From positions 124,001 through 188,000 of the forward strand of contig CAVRVJ010000003.1 in the NCBI GenBank assembly GCA_963724645.1: a stretch of 64,000 bases of DNA, given 5' to 3'. Shown piece after piece: positions 18,619 through 28,759 of the stretch. Under the pieces are notes generated by a model. It was not told the DNA's origin. It saw only the letters and a program-made list of their open reading frames with translations, and did no database searches. Source of the stretch: CAVXSP01 sp963724645 (GTDB lineage: Bacteria > Acidobacteriota > Vicinamibacteria > Vicinamibacterales > SCN-69-37). The stretch's first letter is position 1. Each line of letters opens with the position of its first letter. Made by a program: the position numbers and the translations under genes.

Positions 18619-21420
18619 ATGAGCGATGCCATTTCCTACCTGGAAGTGCTCGACGATGAGTACCTGGGAGCTGTCGGGTCAGACACGCCCCGACTCGTCG
18701 ACAAAGATTCGGGAAGCCTACGTGAAGGCACGGAGCCAGGGTGGGCTCGAGCTGATCCGGGCCGAGTCCGCCTTCCGGCATGACGTGATTACTCGGTTGC
18801 ACCAAGCCGGGCGGTCGGGCCTGTGCTTTTCCGGCGGCGGAATACGAAGCGCCACGTTCGGCCTGGGAGTCCTGCAGGGTCTGGCCGGCCGCGCCGCCGA
18901 AGGCGACACCAGGCCCAAGCTGCTTGGTGAGTTCGATTTCCTGTCGACAGTTTCCGGCGGCGGCTACCTTGGCTCCTGGTTTTCCGGGTGGGCCACTCGA
19001 AGGGCTCGGCCATCTCAGGTGGCCTTCCGCGAGCGAGAGCTTGACGAATGCGATGGACCGGCCCAGGTGATCCGTGAGCTCGCGAAGAATCCGGACGTCG
19101 GATTCGATCCTGAGCCCATGACGGTCAGGCACCTCCGCGCGTTCAGCAACTACATCACACCGCGCCTGGGCCTGTCGGCGGACACCGGCGCCATTGCCGC
19201 GACCGTCGTGCGGAACATGTTCCTCAACTGGCTGGTGCTGGTCCCCATCCTTGCGGCCTTTCTGCTGGTGCCCGTCGGGGTTCAGCGGATGCTCGAGGCA
19301 CGGCTGGGCGACACACCGCAGGCGATCTTCCTCTATGCCGGATTTCTGTTCGGCGTCCTCGCCACCGGCTACGTCGGATTCGATCTGCCGAGCGCGGGCA
19401 ACGCGCGACAAGGGGGCGCCAGGTACCTCCTGTTCGGCCTCCTGCCGCTTCTCTTGTCCGCCTCCCTGCTCAACACGTACTGGGGATGGCGCACCATGAC
19501 CAGCCTCGGCGTGGCCCTGCCGGTTCAGCGGTTTGCGTGGTTCGGGGCCGCGATGCACGGTGGCGGCATGCTGGCGGGCATCCTGGTTGCCATGATCTAC
19601 TTCCGGCGGCCGGCGCCAAAAACCGGCATCTACGCCACGCTCGCTGCCGCGTTCACAGGCGCCGTGGCGGGGGCGATCGCGTTCTTCGTGACGAAAATGG
19701 TAGGTCCTATCGACGTCGACCACCTCACGGCGGGCACCGTTCGGTACGCGTGTATTGCGTTCCCCCTGGCGATGGCGATCTTTGTCATGGCTGGCACTCT
19801 GCTCGTCGGGCTGACGAGCTATATCACCGAGGACAAGGACCGCGAATGGTGGGCACGAGCAGGTGGAATGCTGCTCGGCGCCACGCTTTGCTGGCCCGTC
19901 TTCGCTTCGCTGGTGCTCTACGCGAACACCATTCTCAACTCTGTCGCGATGATGAGCAGCGCGGCGGTCTCCGCGGTTACCGCCGGCTGGGCGACCGCCA
20001 GTCTCGGCGGCGGCGCCCTGACGGCGTCGGGCCGTCGCGACGACCGCGGCATCATCGACTGGATCAGCCTCCAGGGAATCCAGGAGCTGGCGTCTCGGCT
20101 GGCCTTGCCGGTGTTTCTCGGCCTGTTGACGCTGCTGCTTGCGTGTCTCAATGCGCAACTTATCGTGTCGTTCGACGGCTACTTGCAGCTCAGTCGCATT
20201 GCGGCGGACGGTTCGTTCGCCCTGCTGGTTCGTTCCGCCGGAGTGGTGATCGCGCTCGCGTGCGCCTATCTCCTCCTGGGCGTGGGCTCGTCGTTCTTCA
20301 TAAACGTCAACACCTTTTCGCTGCATGCGATGTACAAACAAAGGCTCATCCGGGCCTACCTGGGCGCGTCGAACTCCAATCGCCGGCCGCATCTCTTCAC
20401 GGGATTTGACGAAGACGACAACATGCCGATCTGCGCGTTGACCACCCATAAGCCGCTGCACGTGGTCAACATGGCCCTCAATCTGGTCGGCGGCAAGAAT
20501 CTCGCGTGGCAGCAGCGAAAGGCGGAATCGTTCACGTCGACTCGTCTTCACACGGGCAGTTCTCGCGTAGGGTATCGTCCTTCGACCGAGTACGGCGGAA
20601 GTACACCGCGCGGACGACCAAGACCGCGATCTCGCTCGGCACGGCGATGACGATTTCGGGGGCCGCCGCCAGCCCCAACATGGGCTACAACTCGTCGCCG
20701 CTGCTGACCGTCGTCATGACCCTGTTCAACGCCCGGCTCGGCTGGTGGCTTGGCAATCCGTCCTCGCCAGGCGACACGTGGAAGATGCCGGGTCCGCGGT
20801 TCGGGATTCGTGCCTTTTTCGATGAGATGCTCGGGCTGACAGACGATCAGAACACCTGGATCTATCTGTCCGACGGCGGTCATTTTGAGAACCTGGGCCT
20901 GTACGAGCTCCTTCTCAGGCGCTGCTCCGCCATCGTCGTGTCCGACGCCGGGGCAGACCCCGGCTTCACGTATGAGGATCTTGGCAACGCCGTGCGCAAG
21001 ATCCGCGTCGACCTCGGCATTCCAATCGAATTCGACACGCCGATGCCGATGTCGCCGGCCGGCAGACGCACGGCCGACTTCGCCGGGCACCACTGCGCGA
21101 TTGGCCGGATCCGGTACAGCGCTGTCGATGAGGCTTCTCCCCATGACGATGGTGTGCTGATCTATCTGAAGCCCTCGCTGACGGGCGACGAGCCGGCAGA
21201 CGTCCTGCACTACGCGTCGCAGGACAAACACTTCCCTCATCAAGCCACGACCGATCAGTCGTTCGATGAGGCCCAATTCGAAAGTTACAGGCGGCTCGGA
21301 TTGCACGTCATCGAACGGATTTGCCGGGAAGGGGGCCAGGCGGATCCACGAGCGGACCGCATCGATCTCTCGGAGTTCATCAGGCGGGTCAGGCGCTATG
21401 TCGCGTCTCCAGAACCGTGA
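18619..21420 (+). CDS. Patatin-like phospholipase with large membrane insertion (frameshifted)
   Basis: A roughly 930-residue patatin. The N-terminal patatin half has the oxyanion motif SGGGIRSATFGLG near residue 72 and the nucleophile segment STVSGGGYLG near 109 (TVSGG rather than the usual GTSAG). About eight to ten transmembrane helices then fill residues 190-570. The C-terminal patatin half resumes with the catalytic Asp in YLSDGGHFENLGLYELL. A single missing A near 20598 (GGCGGA-AGTAC, probably AAA) breaks the frame and adding it restores continuity. The first codons look best from ATG 18619 (MSDAISYLEVLDDEYLGA), implying another indel near 18660-18690; otherwise translation starts at ATG 18626. 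It is the first gene of a + strand group of three. Confidence 0.75.
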
Positions 21421-21474
21421 TCGCGACTCCGCCGTCTGTCGCGATCGGACCCGCCGTCAATGGAGTTATGAGTA

Positions 21475-23517
21475 ATGTCAAAGCGCGTCTTCATTGTGCG
21501 GCCGTTCGGGACGCGCGAAGGAATCGACTTCGATGCCGTGGAGGCCAAGCTCATTCAGCCCGCACTGAGCCGGGTCAAGGGATCGACGCTGGAAGGCGCG
21601 ACGACACTGCCGATCCTCGAGCAAGGGAATATCCGCGAGGACATGTTCCGTGAGCTCGTCACCTCCGACCTGGTGATCGCGGACCTCTCGATCCACAACG
21701 CGAACGTCTTCTACGAGCTTGGCATTCGTCATGGGCTGCGGCCGAACGCGACGTTCCTTCTGCGGGCCGATGCCAGCGCCATCCCGTTCGATCTCCAGAC
21801 AGATCGATACCTGAAGTACGACGCGGCCAGGCCCGAAGAGGCGGTCGATCGGCTGGCGGAAAGGCTCGACGCCACGCTGAATTCGGCCCGGATCGACAGC
21901 CCCGTCTATCAGCTGCTGCCTGGCCTCCGTCCGCCGGATCCAGCCGTGCTTCGCGTCGTGCCGCGTGAATTCGGCGAGGCGGTTGACCGGGCGCGCGTGG
22001 CCGGGCTGCGCGGCGATCTCAGATTGCTGGCGTACGAGGCTCGAAACCTTCCGTGGGCTTCCGAAGGCCTGCGGACGGTCGGCCGGGCGCAGTTCGCGCT
22101 GAAAGCCTTTCGTGGCGCGACTGAGACGTTCGAGTGGCTGCGCGAGCTGCGGCCCGAGGACGTGGAAGCCAATCAGCGATTGGCCACGACGTACCAGCGC
22201 CTCGCCAAGGAAGAGGCGAATCATGAAGAGTACCTCGCGCGATCGACCGCCGCGATCCAGCGCGTGATCGACTCGCCCGTGCCGAATTCGTGGGACATTG
22301 CCGAGGCCTACGCACTGAAGGCCAGGAACATCAAGGCCCGCTGGCTCGGGGTCGTCAAGGCCCGGACGGGAATCGAGGGGCAACGCGAGGCCCTTCGCGC
22401 CGCCGAACTGGAGGCTGCTCTCGAGAGCTATGCCTCCGGCTTTACACAGGATCTGAATCACTTCTATTCCGGACTGAACGGGCTCGCGCTCCTGCGCATC
22501 CGCATCGATCTGGCGCACCTGCACCCCGACACCTGGGCCTCATGGTTCGATTCAGACGACGCCGCGCGCCAGTCCCTCGAGGAGGCCGAGGCGCGATTTC
22601 AACAACTCGCCGGAGCGGTGAAGCTGGCGATTGAGGCCAGTCTGATCGCGCTTGGCCGCCAGCAAACCGGTGACTCCGAGAAGAAGCTCTGGACCGACAT
22701 CAGCGCCGCAGACCTGGCGTTCGTGACGGGTGTCCGGCCCACGGCGGTGGCGCAACGCTATCGCAAGGCGCTTTCAGGCGCGCCTGCGTTCGCGGTCAGC
22801 ACCGTCCGTGACCAAGTCGAGATCTTCCAGCGCCTCGATCTGCGGACCCCCTTCGTGACGGAAACCCTGACCGTGCTCACCGACCTGGAGGCAGCCGGAG
22901 CGCCGTCTCCCGCCGCGCCGGCAAAGCTCGGGCGGGTCCTGTTCTTCACTGGACACATGGTGGACGCGCCCGCGCGCCCCGAGCCGCGGTTCCCTCCGGG
23001 ACCGAAGGCCGAGGCCGAAGCCAGACGACTCATCAAGGAGGCCGTTGTCACGGAGCGCGAGCGCGAACCGGGCTCGGTCGTCGGCGTCGCCGCCGGGGCC
23101 TGCGGCGGCGACATCCTGTTCCACGAGATCTGCGCGGAACTGGGCATTCCAACCAGACTCTTCCTCGCGCTTCCGAAGGACGAGTTCTCCAGAGAGTCCG
23201 TCCAGCAAGGCGGGCCGCAATGGGTAGAACGATTCCATCGGCTGTGCGAGAGACTTCCGCCGCGCGTGCTGGCCGACAGCAAGATGTTGCCAGGATGGCT
23301 TCGGGGACAGAAGGATTACAACATCTGGCAGCGGAACAACTTGTGGATGCTCTTCAACGCCCTGGCATTGGAGCCGCAGCAACTCACGCTGATTGCCCTG
23401 TGGGACGAGGGACGCGCCGACGGACCAGGCGGCACGGAGGATCTCGTGGCGCAGGTCCGCGCGCGGGGGTACAAAGTCGAGCGGCTGCCGGCCGAGCGGC
23501 TGAAGCAATTGGGATGA
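21475..23517 (+). CDS. Deoxyribosyltransferase-like / TRAFs-binding / Rossmann (SLOG-like) fusion protein
   Basis: A 680-residue multidomain protein. Residues 4-130 resemble a nucleoside 2-deoxyribosyltransferase-like or TIR-like Rossmann sensor: VFIVRPFG, then DLVIADLSIHNANVFYELGIRHG. Residues about 140-440 are helical and TPR-like and resemble the TRAFs-binding (DUF4071) region of MAP3K-type stress kinases and bacterial effectors. Residues about 480-680 form a second Rossmann-like domain (RVLFFTGHMVD, VVGVAAGACGGDILFHEICAELG, LTLIALWDEG) that may bind a nucleotide ligand. No membrane segment is seen. It sits 54 bp after the membrane patatin and 31 bp before a CapV-like patatin, so it may sense a nucleotide signal and control lipase activity. 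That role is inference; the domains are by-eye calls. Confidence 0.68.
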   Translation: MSKRVFIVRPFGTREGIDFDAVEAKLIQPALSRVKGSTLEGATTLPILEQGNIREDMFRELVTSDLVIADLSIHNANVFYELGIRHGLRPNATFLLRADASAIPFDLQTDRYLKYDAARPEEAVDRLAERLDATLNSARIDSPVYQLLPGLRPPDPAVLRVVPREFGEAVDRARVAGLRGDLRLLAYEARNLPWASEGLRTVGRAQFALKAFRGATETFEWLRELRPEDVEANQRLATTYQRLAKEEANHEEYLARSTAAIQRVIDSPVPNSWDIAEAYALKARNIKARWLGVVKARTGIEGQREALRAAELEAALESYASGFTQDLNHFYSGLNGLALLRIRIDLAHLHPDTWASWFDSDDAARQSLEEAEARFQQLAGAVKLAIEASLIALGRQQTGDSEKKLWTDISAADLAFVTGVRPTAVAQRYRKALSGAPAFAVSTVRDQVEIFQRLDLRTPFVTETLTVLTDLEAAGAPSPAAPAKLGRVLFFTGHMVDAPARPEPRFPPGPKAEAEARRLIKEAVVTEREREPGSVVGVAAGACGGDILFHEICAELGIPTRLFLALPKDEFSRESVQQGGPQWVERFHRLCERLPPRVLADSKMLPGWLRGQKDYNIWQRNNLWMLFNALALEPQQLTLIALWDEGRADGPGGTEDLVAQVRARGYKVERLPAERLKQLG

Positions 23518-23548
23518 CGTCGTCCTGGAAAAGCACCTGAGGGAGGCC

Positions 23549-24664
23549 ATGAGTTATCTGACCAAAGTCCACAGCCCCGCGCCGCACAAGCTGCTGGCCT
23601 GTGATGGCGGCGGCATCCGCGGGATCATCTCGGTCGAGATCCTCGCACGGATCGAGCGGGAACTGCGCGCCTCGAGCGGCAACCACGATCTCGTGCTCGG
23701 CGACTACTTCGATTACGTCGCTGGAACCAGCACAGGCGCGATTATCGCCACGCTGGTGGCGCTCGGCTTCAGCGTCGATCGCATTCGCGATTTCTATCTT
23801 CAAAGCGGTCCGGAAATGTTCGAGCGTGCGCGCCTGTGGGAGCGCTACCGCACGAAGTTTCGCAATGATTCGCTCTCGGCCATGCTCAGGAACGTGATCG
23901 GCGAGCATACGACGTTCGATTCCGACACGCTCCGCACGCTCCTGATGATTGTCCTTCGCAACGCCACGACCGATTCGCCGTGGCCCCTGTCCAATAATCC
24001 GCTCGCCAAATACAACCAGTCCGATCGGCCGGATTGCAATCTGCGGCTGCCGCTCTGGCAGCTCGTGCGTGCGAGCACGGCCGCCCCCACGTATTTCCCG
24101 CCGGAAATCATCGACATCGGCCAGCGCCAGTTCATCTTCGTTGATGGCGGGGTGACCATGTACAACAACCCCGCGTTCAGCCTGTTCCTGATGGCGACGA
24201 GTGAGCCTTATCGCCTCAACTGGCCGACCGGAGAAACCAGGATGCTGCTCGTCTCCGTTGGGACGGGCGCGAGCGCCAATCCGAATGCCAACCTCAGCCC
24301 TGAGGAAATGCATCTGCTCTACAACGCCGGGACGATTCCGTCCGCGCTCATGGCGGCCGCGTTGCACGAGCAGGATTTTCTTTGCCGGATTTTTGGCAGG
24401 TGCCTCGAAGGCGACACGCTCGATCGCGAAGTCGGCACCGTCATCGGCCAGGGCATCAAGGACGTGCCGAAGCTGTTCACGTACGCGCGCTACAATGCCG
24501 AGCTCTCGCGTGAAGGCCTCGATGCCCTCGGGCTGGTCGGGATTCAGCCGGCACACGTTCAGCAGATGGACTCGGTCGAGCACCTCACGGAAATGCAGGA
24601 CGTAGGCAAAGCCGTCGCGGAGCGAAGAGTCCGCGCGGAGCACTTCGCCGGATTTCCTGCCTGA
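23549..24664 (+). CDS. CapV-like patatin phospholipase
   Basis: A 371-residue soluble patatin close in build to CBASS effector CapV and fungal-type patatins. All catalytic elements are present: CDGGGIRGIIS (residues 18-28, oxyanion hole), GTSTG with nucleophile Ser61, and FVDGG with catalytic Asp199. These enzymes hydrolyse membrane phospholipids; in CBASS they are switched on by a cyclic nucleotide and kill the infected cell. No cGAS/DncV-type cyclase or Cap2/Cap3 gene is nearby. Instead it follows the sensor-like fusion protein by 31 bp, suggesting a different activator. ATG 23549 has a GAGGGAGG site just upstream. The function in defence is inference. Confidence 0.85.
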   Translation: MSYLTKVHSPAPHKLLACDGGGIRGIISVEILARIERELRASSGNHDLVLGDYFDYVAGTSTGAIIATLVALGFSVDRIRDFYLQSGPEMFERARLWERYRTKFRNDSLSAMLRNVIGEHTTFDSDTLRTLLMIVLRNATTDSPWPLSNNPLAKYNQSDRPDCNLRLPLWQLVRASTAAPTYFPPEIIDIGQRQFIFVDGGVTMYNNPAFSLFLMATSEPYRLNWPTGETRMLLVSVGTGASANPNANLSPEEMHLLYNAGTIPSALMAAALHEQDFLCRIFGRCLEGDTLDREVGTVIGQGIKDVPKLFTYARYNAELSREGLDALGLVGIQPAHVQQMDSVEHLTEMQDVGKAVAERRVRAEHFAGFPA

Positions 24665-24703
24665 GAACGACGTCTACGGCGGGCGGGGCCGGCTCACCGT
24701 GCG

Positions 24704-25810
24704 TCAGAACGAATACCGGTATTCGAGCCTGAAGATGTCGTCGTACCAACTGGCCGTTGTCAGCGCGTGTCCCCAGCCGGCGTAGACCGAGCTCTGCGCG
24801 TCCCAGGCGATGCGCCCGCCAAACTTCAGATTGACGATATTGGTGCCGGTGGCGTCGGCGGGCGGCGTCTGAAATCCACCCTGCACGTGCCAGCCCACGA
24901 GCTCGACAACCGGCGCAATCCGCAGCCCGCCTTTCCGATACACCTCGAAGGACGGACCGATCCCGTAGAAGATCACGTCGCCGGCGAACTTGTCGTTCGT
25001 GGAGCTCGTGGAACTCGTGGAGCTCAATGACGAAGGTGGCAAACCCACCGAGCCGCCGATCGGATGCCACCACCCGATCTGCGATTCGATGACGAGTCGA
25101 TCCGTCACGCCGTTGTACAGAAGGAGCGCCGGCTCGACGCTCGTGTGGTGAGTGCCCATCCCCTTGTCCGCGGTGCCGCTGGGCACGTAGACCTGTACCT
25201 GGACGGTCGCGATCTGATCCGGCTTGGCCAGGAGCGCGACCTTCCCGCCGAGCCGTATGTCTCCGATGCCTGACTGCTTCTCGAAGGTTCCCAAATCGGG
25301 CACAAACTCTTTTGGCTGGATCCAGCGGGTGGGCAGTTCGCCGAACACGGACACCCGCCTGCTGCCGTACTCCCCCTGGAGGTAGATCTGCTGAAAGTTC
25401 AGATCCGTCACGATCCCCGGGGCCGGACCGGGCGCGTCCGGATCATTCAGTGCGGCGTCCGGGATGGTTCGATAGCAGCCGCACTTGGCGTAGAAGAACT
25501 CGGCTCGATCCGGAACGTGATTGTGGAAGCCCGTCTCGAACCGCATACGGAATTTCGATCCGACGACTGCGTCGTCGATGTACCCGACCATGCTCCCACG
25601 GCGCTGCGGCTCCGGGACGAAGACCGTGGGCGTGGGCACCGGCTGCTGCCCGACGCCGGCGGGGTCCGCGTTGCCGGGCGCCACGGCTGCCGACAGCGTG
25701 GGCTCGCGATTGGCTCCCGGACGCTGGCCCGTGACGAGCCGATCCGGGTCTTGCGCCAACGCGAGAGCGGGAACAAGTGCCAGTACCAGCACGACCATCA
25801 CACGCCTCAT
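24704..25810 (-). CDS. Predicted outer-membrane beta-barrel protein
   Basis: A 368-residue exported protein with a clear signal peptide (MRRVMVVLVLALVPALALAQ). The mature chain alternates hydrophobic and polar residues in long beta strands and ends in aromatic FRLEYRYSF, the terminal Phe being the outer-membrane assembly signal. It resembles the phenol-degradation meta-pathway-type transporter group of barrel proteins, but I cannot name a substrate. A short Ser/Thr repeat (SSTSSTSST) is encoded by a tandem 9-base unit near 25005-25025, a likely slippage site. It is convergent with the CapV-like patatin, with a gap of 39 bp. Confidence 0.72.
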   Translation of the reverse strand: MRRVMVVLVLALVPALALAQDPDRLVTGQRPGANREPTLSAAVAPGNADPAGVGQQPVPTPTVFVPEPQRRGSMVGYIDDAVVGSKFRMRFETGFHNHVPDRAEFFYAKCGCYRTIPDAALNDPDAPGPAPGIVTDLNFQQIYLQGEYGSRRVSVFGELPTRWIQPKEFVPDLGTFEKQSGIGDIRLGGKVALLAKPDQIATVQVQVYVPSGTADKGMGTHHTSVEPALLLYNGVTDRLVIESQIGWWHPIGGSVGLPPSSLSSTSSTSSTNDKFAGDVIFYGIGPSFEVYRKGGLRIAPVVELVGWHVQGGFQTPPADATGTNIVNLKFGGRIAWDAQSSVYAGWGHALTTASWYDDIFRLEYRYSF

Positions 25811-25849
25811 TGTCTGCTCCTGTCGCTCTGCTGGGGATACAACCGTTAT

Positions 25850-28746
25850 CTATCGGCCTTTCGAGCCTCCGACTGTTTCCTGCAACTTCTGGATTGGTGC
25901 CGCCACCGGCGCATCGGGCCCGGTGAGACCCGGCAGGAGGGGCACCAGGTTGTCGAGTACCCGCTGGGCCTCGGCACGCCTGCCCAACGAGGCCGCCTGC
26001 TGGCCCGCTGCCGCATAGAAGGAAACGGCATCGGACAGGACCTGCCGCGCGCCGTTATCCTCACGGTGCGCCTGCAGCATGGCGGCCAAGTTTAGCAGAA
26101 GATCTCCGAACCGCATGTGAAAGTCCGAGCGGCTTCCGTCGTCGAGCGCTTTCGCGACGCTCTTGTATACATCCAACGATGTGCGGTACTCGTCCACGGC
26201 ACCCGGCGATCCTCGCGCCTGCAGGATGCGTCCGCTGCAGATTATGGGCGTCGGCGAGCTCGATTCCGAGGGCGGATCTGGGCCGCGCCAGTTCGTTGAT
26301 CAGATCGATCGCCCGGCTGTTGTGCCGGGCGGCGGAATCGAAATCCTTCTCGCTGCGAAGCAGATCCGACAGATTGTCGGAGAACTTCGCGAGCTCGAGC
26401 TTGTATTCGCGGTTGTCCGGATCCTGCGCCACGAGGCCCTCGTGAGTTTGTATGGCACGCTCGTAGAGATGCCTGGCTTCCGGCAGCCGGCTGGCATCCT
26501 GCTGCAGGAGAGTGGCGAGGTTGTTGGACGCACGCGCCAGATCCTGCGAGAGCTGTGGAGTCGGATGAGCGCGCACCAGCGGCTCGAGCAGCGCGATGGC
26601 CGCCCGAAAATCGGCGTCCGACCGCTCGAAGTCCGCATCGCCGAGGGCGGCGATGCTGCCGTACAAGATGCCGCGATTGTAGTGTGTGCGAGCCAGCGCC
26701 TGCTGGTATCCGAGGTTGCCGGGATCGGCGCGGACCAGGGCGTCCTGGAGGCGCAGCGCGTTGTCGAAAGCGTTTTGGGCCTCCGCGCGACCCTCGGGAA
26801 GCGGCCGGAGCGTTTCGCCCAGCCAGTTGTACGTGCTGGCAAGCGACTCGCGGTATGCCGGCGTGCCGGGCGCCGCGCGCGCAAGATCGTCGAACTGGCG
26901 GATCGCCTCCTTGTACTCCTGCGCGGCGTGTTGGGTATCGCCGAGCATGCGATAAATGTCGCCAAGCCGGAAGTTCGCGTCCGCGCGCTCGGCGAGGAAC
27001 GCCGGGTTGGTCGGGTCTGTCTTGCGAAGCTGCTGGTAAAAGTCGCTGCGCCCGCTGGAGGAGGTCCCGCCGCAGGCGTTGCGCATCCGGCGATTCGGCG
27101 GCCACGAGTTCGGGCGGGCGATCGGTGGCCGCCAGCGTCTCGGTGACGGCCGAGTTGGCAATCCCGAGGCTGTCCTCGGCGCGTTTACGCTCGTACTCGG
27201 CACGTTTACGCTCGTACCGGGCGCTCGCGAACAGATAGACGAACACGAGCGTCATGACCAGCAGGACGGCGGCCGATCCCCACGCCAGCTCGAGATATCG
27301 GATCCGCCGCCGCCGCCGTTCGGCCCGCTGTCGATCGCGCTCCTCCTCGCTCAGGTCGAGGAATTGCATCGCCCGGTCGAACGCCTCGTCGTATCGTCTC
27401 GCCCACGCCGCGGTCGGCCGGCTCTCGCGCCTCCAACGAAGCGCCAGTTCGAGCTCCGGATCGCCCCACAGTCCGGCCGCGCCCTGGTCGAACCACGACG
27501 CCTCGCGCGACAGACGCACGTACTGTGCGGCCGACGCCCGCTCTTCCTGCGCCCAGCCGATCAGCCGCTCCCAGCAGCGCATCAGGCTCTCGTGCGAGAC
27601 GTCGACGATGACCGGCGAGGTCAACGCCACGGGCACGGGCGGCATCAGGAACGATCGGCCGGGACGGCGGAAGATCTCGACGATCTCGGCGACACTGGCT
27701 TCAGGCGCCTCGCAGATCGCCGCGAGATCCGCGATCGACGTCGGGCGCCTGACGCCCCTGGGATCTGAGAAGGTGTCCGTCAAAGCCTTGAAGATGCCGG
27801 CGGTCAGACGCTTGCGATCGTCCGAGCCGGTTTCCTCGTAGGCCTCTTCGGCATGCTGCGAGAGCGCGTGGCGGAGCGTGCCGATGGCCTCGTAGTCGGA
27901 GATATCAATGGGCTCATCGCCGTTCCGGTGAGCCGCCCAGTGATCCCACGCCCGCATGAGCACGTGCTGCACCAGGGGCAGCTGGTCCTGATCGTCGCCG
28001 GCCTCGTTCAGCAGTCGCACCACAAGGCGGGGCGCAATCCTCCCACCGGCCACGGCGACCGGCCCCGTGATCGCGGAGCGAAGCTCGTCGCGAGTCATCC
28101 GCGGCACCAGGTACTGGCTCTCGTTGACGGCCTCGGGCAGCCCGGGATAGTCCATGCAATCCCCGATGAAATCCGACCGCATCGTCAGCACGACGTATAT
28201 CGGAACGTCGGTCTGCTTGGCCGCTTCCAGGAGGAGTTTGACGAAGGCAACGGCCTCCTCCCTGGAGCTCTCGGGCTGACGGCCCCGCCGGAACCGGAAC
28301 AGCTCCTCGAACTGATCGACCAGGATGAGCACGTTGTCGTTGGCCGGGATGCGCGCGAATCGCACGGCGTTGGCCAGCCCGAGGGCGCCGCGCCGGAGCG
28401 TGGCCTCCAGCAGCACGCGGTTCGTGCCGGCCAGCGCCTCTTCCGCCACGCCGATCACGTCCGGACGATCGAGCGCCTCGGCCAGGCGGCCGATCGGGTC
28501 CTCGCCTGGCCGGAAGATCGACACGCGCCAGCGCGAGCCGGCGGTCACCATGAAACCGCTCTCGAGCGAGGGAATCAGTCCGGAGCGAACGAGCGAGGAC
28601 TTGCCGCTGCCCGATGTCCCGACGACCGATAGAAACCGGTGCGAGCGCAGGCGGCGGACGAGGTCATCCGTCTCCTTTTCCCGTCCGAAGAAGAGGTGAT
28701 CCTCGTCCGGCTCGTAGGGACGCAGCCCCGGGAACGGATTAACCAT
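25850..28746 (-). CDS. nSTAND-type ATPase with transmembrane helix and TPR repeats (two frameshifts)
   Basis: The N-terminal signature NPFPGLRPYEPDEDHLFFGRE is that of nSTAND1-type NTPases. Walker A is VVGTSGSGKS (residues 41-50) and Walker B is ILVDQFEELF (141-150). A winged-helix-like region follows, then one transmembrane helix near residue 500 (WGSAAVLLVMTLVFVYLFA) preceded by basic residues, then about 300 residues of TPR repeats (LGDIYRMLGDTQHAAQEYKEAI, NLATLLQQDASRLPEARHLYERAI). Indels near 27050 and near 26225 move the frame; the three segments join without other stops into about 960 residues. STAND ATPases oligomerise on ligand binding to trigger effectors. The TIR gene lies 13 bp upstream, so it is the likely partner. 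Catalytic motifs are seen; the partnership is inferred. Confidence 0.78.
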
Positions 28747-28759
28747 GGGTTGCGCCGGA

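Noticed and set aside
23549..24664. CBASS system around the CapV-like patatin
   Set aside because: No cyclic-nucleotide synthase, Cap2 or Cap3 gene was seen within the window.
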